In this document: positions 12,678-23,149 of the stretch, piece after piece
Position numbering within the stretch: position 1 is the stretch's first letter
Layout: each line of letters opens with the position of its first letter
Position numbers and translations under genes: made by a program
Source of the DNA: Ryuthela nishihirai
Taxonomy: Eukaryota > Arthropoda > Arachnida > Araneae > Heptathelidae
DNA length: 64,000 nucleotides
NCBI GenBank assembly: GCA_038380435.1
Contig: JAWZYU010000024.1
Span: forward strand, 51,670,613-51,734,612
Reading direction: 5' to 3'
Notes under the pieces: generated by a model
Database searches by the model: none
The model's input: the letters and a program-made list of their open reading frames with translations, nothing else
What the model was told of the DNA's origin: nothing

Positions 12678-13243
12678 TGATCTACGGGACCTGGGTTCGA
12701 GCCTCCGGGTAAGGCATGGATGTATGTGTTGTTTTTCAGCTGAGGTCCTGCCATCCTCTCAGACCTTCTACTGTGGCATATAAACTGACAGGCTCCTGTC
12801 TGAACTCTGTGACAAGCAGCTGCTTGAGGGGGTATTTATTTAGCCGTCCCATGGCCGAGTGATTAGCGCGCTTGGCTACTGATCTAAGGGACCTGGGTTC
12901 GAGCCCCGGGTAAGGCATGGATGTATGTGTCGTTTCTCTGCTGAGGTTCTGCCATCCTCTCAGACCTTCTACTGTGGCATATAAACTGACAAACTCCTGT
13001 CTGAACTCTGTGACAAGCAGCTGCTTGAGGAGGTATTTATTTAGCCGTCCCATGGCCGAGTGGTTAGCGCGCTTGGCTACTGATCTAAGGGACCTGGGTT
13101 CGAGCCCCGGGTAAGGCATGGATGTATATGTCGTTTTTCTGCTGAGGTTCTGCCATCCTCTCAGACCTTCTACTGTGGCATATAAACCGACAGGCTCCTG
13201 TCAGACCTCTGTGGCAAGCAGCTGCTTGAGGGGGTATTTTTTT
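12678..13243 (+). mobile_element. SINE-B head-to-tail trimer
   Basis: Three tandem SINE-B units in intron 2. The first is truncated at its 5' end (from 12678, TGATCTACGGGACCTGGG); the second and third are full, beginning GCCGTCCCATGGCCGAGTG at 12843 and 13044, so the period is 201 bp. Each unit has a tRNA-like head (A box TGGCCGAGTGGTTAG, B box GGTTCGAGCCC), a body including GGCATATAAACTGACA, and the end CAGCTGCTTGAGGGGGTATT. A short TTATTTA links the units. The ORFs on both strands here (127 and 65 residues) are repeat translations. Confidence 0.93.
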
Positions 13244-13387
13244 ATATTATATTTTAATGTCGCTTACTTACGTCCTACTTCATGAAATTCAAAATGTTTT
13301 TCTCTGTATAATATTAGTTGAAAAAATATTTACCCTGAATGCATATTTACAAGTAGCTTATTCAATCTGTTTCTGCAAAACACTAAA

Positions 13388-13525
13388 AGTCCCCCACCCC
13401 TTTCTGATCTAGGGGCAGGGTGGAGGTTAGCGGAGTTAAATCTCAACGCTGGTAAAGTTGGGACTCGAACCTAGGAACTGCACATTACGAGCCTGATTCT
13501 CTATCGAATGTGACAACCTCCCCCA
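13388..13525 (-). mobile_element. Old SINE-A head fragment
   Basis: Diverged minus-orientation copy of the SINE-A 5' region: AAATCTCAACGCTGG, GGGACTCGAACCTAGGAACT and ATTACGAGCCTG are recognisable. Body and tail are absent. Confidence 0.75.
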
Positions 13526-13685
13526 CTACTAATTGAAACGTGTAAAAAATATTATCACTCAGAAGAACAGAAGCATCACATCACCCTGAAATAATAAACA
13601 ATGATCTAGACAAATCCAAAGAATGGTGAGGGCAACTATTCCCTCCCCCCCCATAACTACTGATACCCTCGGCAAAATAAATGTA

Positions 13686-14617
13686 CAGTCGCTCCAAAAA
13701 GCATCCGAACACTACGGTTGATTGCAGAATTCAGAAAAAATATCTGGCAACGATTTTTTTTTTAGAAATTAGTGATCTGGCAACCTTCGTGTCACGTGAC
13801 ACGAAGGTTGCCAGATCACTAATTTCTAAAAAAATCGTTGCCAGATATTTTTTCTGAATTCTGTAATCACGTGACACGAAGGTTGCCAGATCACTAATTT
13901 CTAAAAAAAATTGTTGCCAGATATTTTTTCTGAATTCTGCAATCAACCATAGTGTTCGGATACTTTTTTGAGCGACTGTAGGTGGTCATATTATTTTGAT
14001 ACTAGATCGTGTGGGCTCACTCACGGATATATTGAGCATGTGCAGTTACCGTTCACAGCAAACTGGAGCGTGAGCAGTAACTGCACACGCTCCAGTTTGC
14101 TGTGAACGGTAACTGGAGCATGTACAGTTGCTGTACACGCTCCAGATATTTTTCCTGAATTCTGTAATCACGTGACACGAAGGTTGCCAGATCACTAATT
14201 TCTAAAAAAATCGTTGCCAGATATTTTTTCTGAATTCTGTAACCAACCGTAGTGTTCGGATGCTTTTTTGAGCGACTGTAGGTGGTCATATTATTTTGAT
14301 ACTAGATCGTGTGGGCTCACTCACGGAAATATTGAGCGTGTGCAGTTACCGTTCACAGCAAACTGGAGCGTGTGCAGTAACTGCACACGCTCCAGTTTGC
14401 TGTATATATTGGAGTGCTCCAGTTTGCACAGCTCCAGTTTGCTGTAAATATTGGAGCGTGTACAGTTGCTGTACACGCTCCAATATTTTTCCTGAATTCT
14501 GTAATCACGTGACACGAAGGTTGCCAGATCACTAATTTCTAAAAAAAATCGTTGCCAGATATTTTTTCCTGAATTCTGTAATCAACCGTAGTGTTCGAAT
14601 GCTTTTTCGAGCGACTG
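13686..14617. mobile_element. Nested palindromic foldback (Tc1/mariner-type MITE) array
   Basis: Bounded by TA dinucleotides, with ends CAGTCGCTC.. and ..GAGCGACTG. The first unit (13686-13978) is a near-perfect hairpin centred on TCACGTGA near 13798, whose arms carry GTGATCTGGCAACCTTCGTG. Two further units of about 300-340 bp follow, each starting TAGGTGGTCATATTATTTTG (13979 and 14278) and ending with the same GAGCGACTG terminus. Inside them are smaller hairpins (GGAGCGTGTGCAGTAACTGC with its complement, and GAGCGTGTACAGTTGCTGTA). No transposase is present. TA flanks and ends suggest a non-autonomous Tc1/mariner relative. ORFs on both strands are palindrome translations. Confidence 0.85.
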
Positions 14618-14705
14618 TACCAAGGTACACGATAATTTGACATACTAAAACTTTTCCAATTCTTTGATGACTTTAGCGTTTCAATGTTCTTCCTTCTTCC
14701 TAAAG

Positions 14706-14971
14706 GATCGACAGAGGAGAGACTAACTCAGCATTCCGACGGAAGCCTCTCGGTGCTCCACAGAGATTCCAGCAGAGTAGAAGTCGATACCGTCCCGAAC
14801 CCAGTTCTCAGTAGTTCGAATCCTGTGTCCGGTGAAATGTTTCCGGTTCCTGCCCGCGTGAGGATGTCTCTAAGTGACGACAACGTTCAACACCTGGAAT
14901 GGCATTACTTCATCCACGCGGAGGGAAAAGCCACGGACAGGAGGATCACAAGAGTAGGAAGGAAATTCAAG
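14706..14971 (+). CDS. Teneurin, YD-shell exon
   Basis: Acceptor TTCCTAAAG|GATCGACAG, donor ATTCAAG|GTGGGA. The exon takes the split glycine codon from the exon ending at 12603 and finishes in phase 0, adding about 89 residues. The peptide starts STEERLTQHSDGSLSVLHRD and includes NPVSGEMFPVPARVRMSLSD and HLEWHYFIH, typical of the teneurin YD-barrel segment between YD-repeat clusters. It has no domain boundary of its own. Phase agreement with both neighbours supports the assignment. The in-frame ATG upstream at 14684 lies in the intron and is not used. Confidence 0.94.
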
Positions 14972-15288
14972 GTGGGATTTCAAAATCACTTTTAGCTCGT
15001 TTTTTTTCAGAAACGAGCTATTGTTTACTTTATCATCAGTTTGCTACTCTGTAGAAAATCACCTTTTTTTTGCTTTTCGATAATAAATCAAAGATTCCTT
15101 TTGGGCTGGATGAGTACTGACGAAATATGAGGTTTGTATATTTCGAAAATTCCGATCATTCCGCTGTTAGATGGCGTTAAACGTGAAAACGTAAAACTTT
15201 AAGTGATTATTATAAATGATGCATTCACGGTATAGAACTTAAATTTCGATGGTAGTATGTAGTATTCAGGGCTTTACAGTAACAGCAG

Positions 15289-15845
15289 TTGGGTTGGGTT
15301 GTTTTACCTCTGAGCGGCACTTTTTTGCACACCATGGGCTAAATGGCTAGGTCACATGGACCCCGAAGGCTCAGAGAAGGTTGGGGGACGGGACCCACTG
15401 GAACAGCTGTTGGGAGACAGATGGTAGCCTCCCGTCAAGGCCATCCAGCGTGTTCTTTAACGTTGGGTTGTTTTACCTCTGAGCGGCACTTTTTTGCACA
15501 CCATGGGCTAAATGGCCAGGTCACATGGACCCCGAAGGCTCAGAGAAGGTTGGGGGAGGGGACCCACTGGAACAGCTGTTGGGAGACAGATGGTAGCCTC
15601 CCGTCAAGGCCATCCATCGTGTTCTTTAACGTGCACAGTGTATGTCTCTCCCACACACGGGGCCACGGCTTAACGTCCCATCCGATGGACGGCGGCCTTT
15701 CCAAGCCCATCGGTGACCCCTACTGACCGTGGGCAGGGTGGGGAATTTTTCGGAGATAAATCTCAACGCTGACCCAGCTGGGACGCGAACCTGGGAACTA
15801 CAGATTACGAGCCTGGCGCGCTACCGACTGAGCCACCCCCGCCCC
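15289..15845 (-). mobile_element. Dimeric (partly duplicated) SINE-A
   Basis: A 3' half-copy (15289-15461) is joined directly to a full-length SINE-A (15462-15845), both in minus orientation. The junction is GTTCTTTAACG|TTGGGTTGTTTTACC, i.e. body position ACGTT joined to another 3' end. Exactly the same junction occurs near 38405, so this looks like a propagating subfamily. The head end abuts the truncated polymerase pseudogene at 15850. No target-site duplication was found. Confidence 0.88.
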
Positions 15846-15849
15846 ATCT

Positions 15850-17976
15850 TCAGATACAAGTCTCACGACTTGTATCTGAATACTGACCTAGTTTTTTTAT
15901 GTCGAATGAGTTCCATACATTCATTGCATGGATGTAGCCTGCATCCCCTAGCGCTTCTTCTGTTAGCTGATTCTAAAAAGCTTCAAGTAGAGGTAATAAC
16001 GTTTCTCCAAACTTTTCGTTGCTGTCACTGTAATCGTAGGGGTAAACTCTTTTTCTGAAAACCGAGTATAGCCGTTCAGTTTCAACATGTCCCTTTAAAA
16101 TATGGAATTCTTCTGTTGATAAATTATGGACTAGCTTCTCAAGAGATGCACTTAAAAATTGATAGGAATCTATGAAATTCAAAGTCCCAAGGGAGAATGC
16201 AAAGTATTTTTCCATGTTATTGGGAATGCATTTAATCTTCTTGTTTTTGATCCTGCCGATTCCTTGCATAATAAGATGGCTGTCATATCCCTGTAGGTTA
16301 TGAAATGTAACTGGAATCTTATTTGTGAACTTTAAATTGAGATTACACGCATTATGGGCGGCTCCTCGGAATTTGCCAGTTAAATGATCGTGATCCATCA
16401 CTCGATCTAGTCCCAGAACATCTTTACAAATATGACAGTTGGTAGCGTTGCGAATTGATTCCTCTTCATGATTTGAAAGGTGCATTGATTTGATCTCCAA
16501 GAGTAAATTTTTGATGTCGTTTTCTTCTTTAAACAAGCATTCCAAAAATTCTTTTACCACATTGGGACCTCTATAAACTACTGGTGGTTTATAGCTGCAG
16601 CCGTCAGGTCCAACAGTAAGATATACACATCCACAGGGTTCACGATTTGCTGTGATTGTGGTATGAAATTTTGAAGGGTCAGACATACAAGTGTCCCCTT
16701 TCAGTAAGAATGATTCAAAGTCGGCGTAAATCATGTTGGAACTTGAAATTTGTGAATTTCATCCATTTCTCCTCTTTAGTTGGAAACTCTACTCTTTGAG
16801 GTCCATGTTCTTGACAATAGGGAACATGGTCCTTCAAGAGTGATTCATTCGTGAAACGGTGAAGGCAGTAATCACAGTAGAAAGCCTGACATTTATGTTT
16901 AGTGAGAGGACTGAGTAGTCTACTCATATTCTTAATGGAGCAATAATGCTGCTTTTCATCATTCGATAACAGAAGGAGATTTGCATGCTCTTTAAATCTG
17001 AATCCAAAAACATTAACAGAAATGTTGTTCATTTTTTCGAATTTAAATATTTGATTTATTGTTATAGGGAAAATTAGGCCAGATGTGTTTAATTTTTCTT
17101 CTAAATGAATGTAGGTGGTAGGGCGTTGTGGATGATTTGTGGCAGGATGCAAAGAGGCTAAAACAGACCAGACAAAACATTTTTGGTCAGAATTACATAC
17201 ATTAAAAATAGCACGTTTTAATAGTAATTCTCTTGGAGCAGCGACATAACTAGACCCTGCAAGAGGGATATATTTTCCAATGTTCATTTCACCATGGAGT
17301 ACAGCATCCAGTATCCATCCACTATGTGATCCTTCAAATTCTTCATGTGAAAGCTTCATCTTCTTGTCCGCTGAATCGAATTCTCTGCTTAGGGACGATG
17401 TAAGAAGATTTGTGAAACAGTTACTTCGGAAAAACGGGATGTAGTATTGGAAAGTAGAAGGGGACATTTTTCGCCTGAAACGCACTTGCACGACATGATA
17501 CCACTTACTGCTACCTTTCGAGGCCAATTCCTCTTTCAGACGAGTTAGGAGTGACTTTCGTGAGGACTCGAGGAAATTGGTGATATCAGCAGATGTTTCT
17601 TCAGTCGTCATCAGCTTATGTGTTGACAGAGTTCTTTTCATTTCTTCTGTAAACTGGCAGGAGTCTTCAGGGTCCGGTTTTTGCTTCTTCTGGGGAATCT
17701 TTTCATCTTCAGAACGTTTTCGTTTATTATTGTGTGGCTTTCTTCGATACCGCAAAAGATTGTCTTTTTTCCAAACTCCATAGCACATTCTTCACATTTG
17801 TAAGTTTTCCTGGAGGTGTAGGATAACTCATGGCGTTGTTTGTCATCTTTCCTTGAGAATGTAGATTCACATTGAGAGCACTTGAACAGGTTATTTCCAT
17901 CATGATATCTCTTACGACGAATGAGATTCGTTTGGAGTGTGAAAGTCTTCTGACATGTATCATGGATGCATTGCAA
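15850..17976 (-). pseudogene. Broken protein-primed family B DNA polymerase (Maverick/Polinton- or adintovirus-type), 5' part only
   Basis: Minus-strand coding remnant in teneurin intron 3. Reading 5' to 3': C2H2-like zinc fingers (CSQCESTFSRKDDKQRHELS) near 17976-17700; a basic linker; a further zinc finger (CDYCLHRFTNESLLKDH, about 16830-16880); the exonuclease motif YADFESF (Exo I, near 16725); an endonuclease-VII-like zinc module (CHICKDVLGLDR then DHDHLTGKFRG, near 16380-16440); and FHNLQGYDSHLI (Exo II-like, near 16290). This order is typical of PolB in Mavericks/Polintons and related viruses. The reading frame is broken at least three times: frame changes near 17760 and 16720 and an in-frame stop near 15973, after which similar sequence continues to about 15870. 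The palm domain with the polymerase active site is absent, cut off by a small inverted duplication (about 15850-15878) and the SINE. No integrase, ATPase or capsid genes are seen. Non-functional relic. Confidence 0.85.
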
Positions 17977-18030
17977 AACAGTAACTTGTGAAATAAGTGG
18001 AGATGATTTATACTACACGAGGACGTCAAG

Positions 18031-18575
18031 AATTATCATTATTGACTTCTAGCAGTTGAAAAATCACACAGACGCAGCAGCAGAAAATTGTCATTGTCAA
18101 TATCTGACAACAGAATGAGAATTCTGACTGATGGAAGTTGTATTTATACTAGAAGAACTATCCCACAGAAACTGAAGTAAAAAAATGACTGTGCTGCAGA
18201 AAATGAAAAGAAAAAAAAGATGCTATTGGGGCAAAAAAAGTTTAAAAGGTAAAACTTCTAATAAGTGACATCATCCGTCGTCTCTAAACTTAGAGAAATT
18301 TCGAGATGGGCCGGAAAATAGCGGTTAAGGGTGGGAGGGGGATGAACTTTTACAAAACATGTTGTAACACGCCATATCTGATGCGGGTCGACAGAGTGGG
18401 GGGTAACGTCATACAAGATAGCCGTCTCTGGAAATTACAAGTGGGTTGTTTACTTCATCCAACACCATCTGTTATATATCAATTATTACCTCCAATTTAA
18501 CTGAATAATGTAATTTCAGATTAATACATTACTGGATGGAGGTATTCTTTTCGGCATTTTCCGACTTCAGTCTTA
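18031..18575. other. Intron 3 sequence upstream of the polymerase relic
   Basis: AT-rich, possibly the 5' flank of the polymerase relic. A 64-residue ORF at 18306-18500 has no recognisable features. No terminal repeat of a Maverick could be identified. Confidence 0.4.
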
Positions 18576-18697
18576 AAATAGTGAGAGTTCTGACTTAGAG
18601 GTGTGACAATGATCCGCCTCCACTCAAAAGATATGGGAGGCGGATCCCATACGATTAACACTGATCCGCCTCTGATTTAGAACTCTCATTATCTCCC
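18576..18697. repeat. Short foldback element
   Basis: Inverted arms of about 25 bp (ATAGTGAGAGTTCTGACTTA at the left, AGAACTCTCATTATCT at the right). Inside is a second inverted pair, GATCCGCCTCC / GGGAGGCGGATC. It could form a cruciform; it may be a MITE remnant. Confidence 0.65.
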
Positions 18698-18711
18698 TAC
18701 TCATGATGGTT

Positions 18712-18882
18712 CTTAAATTTTGAACTTCGTGTCGTCAAAACCAATTTAACTATGAGTCCTTAAATCTACCGTTGTCTCCAAGACGTGACTTAACTCATAC
18801 GAATAAATGACACCGAAGGCAAAGACAGATTTATGGACTCGTAGTTAGATCAATTTTGATGACACTAGGTTAAAAATTTAAG
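18712..18882. repeat. Palindromic MITE-like element, 171 bp
   Basis: Arms of about 55 bp: the left starts CTTAAATTTTGAACTTCGTG and includes CTATGAGTCCTTAAATCT; the right ends in the inverse (TGATGACACTAGGTTAAAAA then TTTAAG). About 60 bp separate the arms, which are roughly 80% complementary. No coding capacity. Confidence 0.75.
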
Positions 18883-20914
18883 ATACACTCTGTAGGTTCA
18901 AAGTGGCAAAGTAAAAATAAATTTACTTTCCTCTCTCTTCTATGGCGATGTTGTAAAACAAGGTTTGAAGCTAAACTAATCTTGGGAAAAACCCGTGTAT
19001 CATTAAGATATCACATCACAGAAAAGCTGTTGTAGGCCATAAAACATAAACCGTCCGAAGTATATAAAGCTATAAGAGCCGAACAATTCGGCTAGAGCAA
19101 ACTGCTCTAACTTTATGACACCTTCTCTCTAAAACTGTCCGTTGAGACACACCTGATATGATTGAAAGTCATAATTTCAGCCTCCATGATATTAGCGTTT
19201 CAATTTACAGCTGCGTTTAATTCCAGCTAGCTTTATGTTATATTCATAAATGAAATGGGTTAACTCGCTGGCTTGTAAAATATTCAGGATATAATATTGA
19301 TGAAAAGCATTTTATCACATGCGAGCGTTGAAAGAAATACTTCTGCCGTGAAATAAGTGGAAAAGAATGAAATATTACTTAACCGTTTCCTGCCGGATAG
19401 AAGCAAAAAAAAAATCTGATACCAAAATGAGGAAACAGGCATACTCAGCAAAATTAAATTGCTTTTATCGTGCTGAAGGAAATTAAATCTCTCTCGAACA
19501 TGTAAGACTTCTTATTTTTAGCCAGGATGGAAAATGCGCTGTCATTAATAACCTCAGCACGTTTTTAATAAAAGGTTATTGAATCTTCTTCACTAACTGA
19601 AGCCATTTATCAGTATCTCTTCTTTATTTAATCATTTCATTATTACTTTTTGTTCTTCCTCATTTCGAAACGAAGGAATGAGATGAATTTCGTGAAACTG
19701 TAAGGTGTCTTTTGCACCACAAAACGCCCAGGCTGATATTTGCTCTGTGAAAAGTGAAAATTATCTATTTTAAAGAAAGAAAGGAAAAGAACCTGGCAAC
19801 GCGTTTCCTATTCAAAATTTCATTATTGCAACGGAATGTCTCGGGATTGTTAACGTGATAATTTTATCTATTCTGTTCAGCGAATACCGTCTACTGCTTT
19901 TGTGTTTGAAATTTAAATATCAGGTAATGGAATAATTCATTTTGCATGTTCGCAATCAATTAATAATGGCCACACAACTACTAATCATTAAATGAAACAG
20001 GAGAAAATAAAAGGGAGAAGTTTTGTGAAAAGACTTCCCAAGAAGTTTGATAATTCGGTGTAAATGTCATGAGATTTTCCTCAAAGATGGCAGAATGCTT
20101 CACAAGATTTCAAAGATTTGAATGGTATTCAGTTGAGAAATATCTAATTAGGTACAGCTTTATTAGCCTCCAAGATGAGAAGTTATTTAATATTTAAATA
20201 ATGGGTTAATATTTTTATGCGAACAAATGTTCGAGATATACTATTTTCTTCCTGCTACCATTATTTCAGCGCCAGATGGTTACGGTTCCGGATATAAATT
20301 TGTGGTTCGGTTTTTTTTTTTGCAGAATACGATAGCGTTGTAAATTTAAATAACCGCAAAGAAATGGTTGTGAGTAAATGTTCGAACTTTTTAACTTGGT
20401 GTCTAAAGCTGTTAACAAATAACCGTCTGAATTTTGCTACGAAATAATGAAAGTTAATTATTACATTACGTTTTGGAAAAAAAAAAAGAATTTTCAATTT
20501 CTCTATGAAACATACTAATTTGAATCAAAATTCATCTCTAAATTTAAACATCGTATTGGTTTTTTAATATTTTGGAATTATACACGAAAAACGATAAATT
20601 TTACGCATTTTTTTTTAAGTAAAGATAAACTGACAACCCGAAAATTTCAGAGCTTTAGGCTGCAACTACTTAATCTATGCGTTAATCCGGATAGCTTTCC
20701 ATCTGATGGAATTCAAGTAAACTTAATACAGGCCACAAACTAAAAAAACATAGTTGGGGAAGAAGCAGGTGTCTCCACCAAGCGATAAACAATAAAAGGA
20801 GGAAACCAAGTGACACAATCGCCGTTCCAGTATAGAAACTGTCCTCGGCTTTACTGTTGTTAATAAGTATAACGAATCCCAGAATAACGAAACATTCAGT
20901 ACACCCAATTCTGT
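18883..20914. other. Intron 3, no recognisable gene
   Basis: AT-rich unique sequence without recognisable coding, RNA or repeat features. Short ORFs at 20261-20497 and 20723-20908 lack any family signature and lie inside the intron. Confidence 0.5.
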
Positions 20915-21133
20915 TTTACATGGATTTTTTTACACGATTTTGATTTAACACGGTCTAGAAATTTTGATCTAACACGGTCTCTTTTTACACGATTTATTCT
21001 GATTTAACACGGTTCAAACGGTGCCTTTTTAAAAAACTCCATTGATTAATATTTCTGAAAAAAATTTATCGCCTACACGGCGGGACCCGCCGTGTCGGCG
21101 ATAATTTTTTTTTTTCAGAAATATTAACTAATG
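20915..21133. repeat. Tandem TTTAACACGGT motifs followed by a long hairpin
   Basis: At 20915-21020 the pattern TTTTACACGATTTTGATTTA plus ACACGGT occurs in three imperfect forms. Directly after it, 21041-21133 forms a near-perfect hairpin: CATTGATTAATATTTCTGAA and ATCGCCTACACGGCGGG pair with CCCGCCGTGTCGGCGAT and TTCAGAAATATTAACTAATG, with practically no loop. It is probably the fused ends of a DNA transposon. Confidence 0.75.
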
Positions 21134-21539
21134 TTGAAGTTTATTTCTACAGTAATCTGTGTATTTATTACGGATCTCCATTTGAATTTAATCCAATTTT
21201 GAATTTAATCCAATTTGAATTTAATTTATTACGGATCTCCATTTTAATTCTGAAAAAATATTCCTATTCAAGAAAAAATTTCCAAGAATTTACATTTACA
21301 ACAAAGATGCCGCTTTTATGGTCACATATTTCGAAGTAGTTTTGACTTTAAAAATGTACTATAGATACACATTTTGTGCACTAAAATCCCCAAAATAAAA
21401 ACTACACTAATATAACTACACAACAATTTTCTCTATTTTATGGAAATACTGTACAAATCCTACTTCATTCGGAATAAAGTGGCAACATTCAGTCCCTGGC
21501 CTGCTTCTATCCTTTTCTCTGCCAAACCCATTCTGTCCT

Positions 21540-21815
21540 TGGTGAGAAAGGGTATCCTACTGCGCTGGTAAAGGTCGTCGTCCATCACCTATAACGTTAC
21601 ACCGTGGTCCCATATGCACGAGAACCCTACCCTGTGCACGTTAAAGAATAGGCTGAATGACTTTGACGAAAGCCCCCCCCCCCCCCGGTATGTCTTTTAA
21701 CAGGTCCAGCGGATTCCCTTCACCAACCATATCTGAAACCTTGCAACTTGGCCATTTAGCCCAGTGTCTGCAGAAACAGTGACGCCCAGAATAAAACCAA
21801 ATCCAACACAACCGT
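21540..21815 (+). mobile_element. Old degenerate SINE-A
   Basis: Heavily diverged + orientation body. Recognisable blocks: CCTGTGCACGTTAAAGAA, GGCCATTTAGCCCA, and the degraded 3' end AAAACCAAATCCAACAC. It contains a C14 run near 21675. Confidence 0.8.
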
Positions 21816-22842
21816 CAGTGGTATCTAAACGACGATAGACATCAGAATAACTTTTAAAGAGGATTTCAAATAACAAAATGTTGTTCTGATACTTGCTGGT
21901 AAATCTTAGTGGATCTAAAACTAAAACAAATTAAGGATCATCGAAGTTGAGACAGAAATTTTTCTGCCATCCAAACTTTTCAACGTTGAAAGAAGAGACC
22001 AAACAAAAGAATAATAAAATTTTCAAAGTAAACATCAAGCTTTGCCAGAACGCCTAAAAAAGAGTTTCAAAAGTTTGAATAGTCGTCTTTATTGTAAAAA
22101 TAAAATAAAACCATTCGTCTGTACAGAAGGCGATGCGAAAAAAAAACAATGCAACCGTTAGTTTGCAGTGAGTGTAGCACAGAATGAGCTTTGAAAACAT
22201 TACAGATATGTGGTGATGCAGGGGACAGAACATAAAGAAGGCTCCATATGAGAAAACACGTCGTCGTGGCTACCAAAAGAGCTGATGGGTTTTGGTCACG
22301 AATCTTCTGACTTTTTTTCTTTTAAATCTTTAGTTCTTTCCCGGTTTTCTTCCCCAAAGGGAGGTGGAATTTTTATTTTTTTCATTTGAAACCCTTAAAC
22401 ACACTAACGTCTTCAAAATCTTCCAAACCAAGTACGTTAAGGCACAAAATTCGTTTAAACAAAGAATGAAGGAGTAGTTTTAGAGAGGGTTCTCCAAAAC
22501 AGTTGCCTTCCAAGAATTGAAATTACGGGTGGCATTCCAGTTTTAAAGGATTGTTGTATTGCTTTTAGCTAGTCAAGAGAGATAAAAGCTAAATTCATAA
22601 TGTCACGTGTAATTTATTGATTACTGAGAAGACATTGGCGTAGACGTTTAAGACAATTCAAGGGCTTTAGAAAAATTGCTCTTGAAGCAGATTTGAAAAT
22701 TTAGAGATGGTGATATGCCTATCCCGATATAGAGGAATTCAATAAAGGCCATGCCTTTATTGAAATCATTAATATTCTCAAAGTATGATATTCGCAAAGA
22801 ATATGAAGTTATTAATATTATATTTCCAAAGTTTTGGGCTTT
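21816..22842. other. Intron 3, no recognisable gene
   Basis: AT-rich unique sequence; nothing identifiable. The ORFs at 22067-22276 and 22648-22860 have no family signature. Confidence 0.5.
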
Positions 22843-22995
22843 TATACCTTTAAGCTGCACTTTTGTGCAAATGGCCAGGTCACAAGGACCCCAAAGTTTG
22901 GGAAAGGGGCTCCATTGCCCAGCTGTTAGAAGACATATGGAAACCTCTCGTCACGGCCATCTATCGTATGCTTTAGCGTGCACACGAGGAACACC
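22843..22995 (-). mobile_element. Old partial SINE-A
   Basis: Minus-orientation 3' half: GCTGCACTTTTGTGCA, AATGGCCAGGTCACAAGGAC, CAGCTGTTAGAAGACATATG, then truncated at GCGTGCACACGAG. It is diverged from the full-length copies. Confidence 0.8.
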
Positions 22996-23149
22996 GAACT
23001 GAAAATACAGCATTCTTCGCACTGTAAATTTACCGCCAAATTTGAGGTTCATTTATATGAAAGACACCCTTCTGATGGCTGCTAAATTATAAAATTTTTG
23101 CTTTTAATAATAATAATAATTTAATTCAGAGGGATGGGGGGAGGCTCCC

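Noticed and set aside
12736..13119. 127-residue minus-strand ORF with internal duplication
   Set aside because: It is the antisense of the SINE-B trimer.
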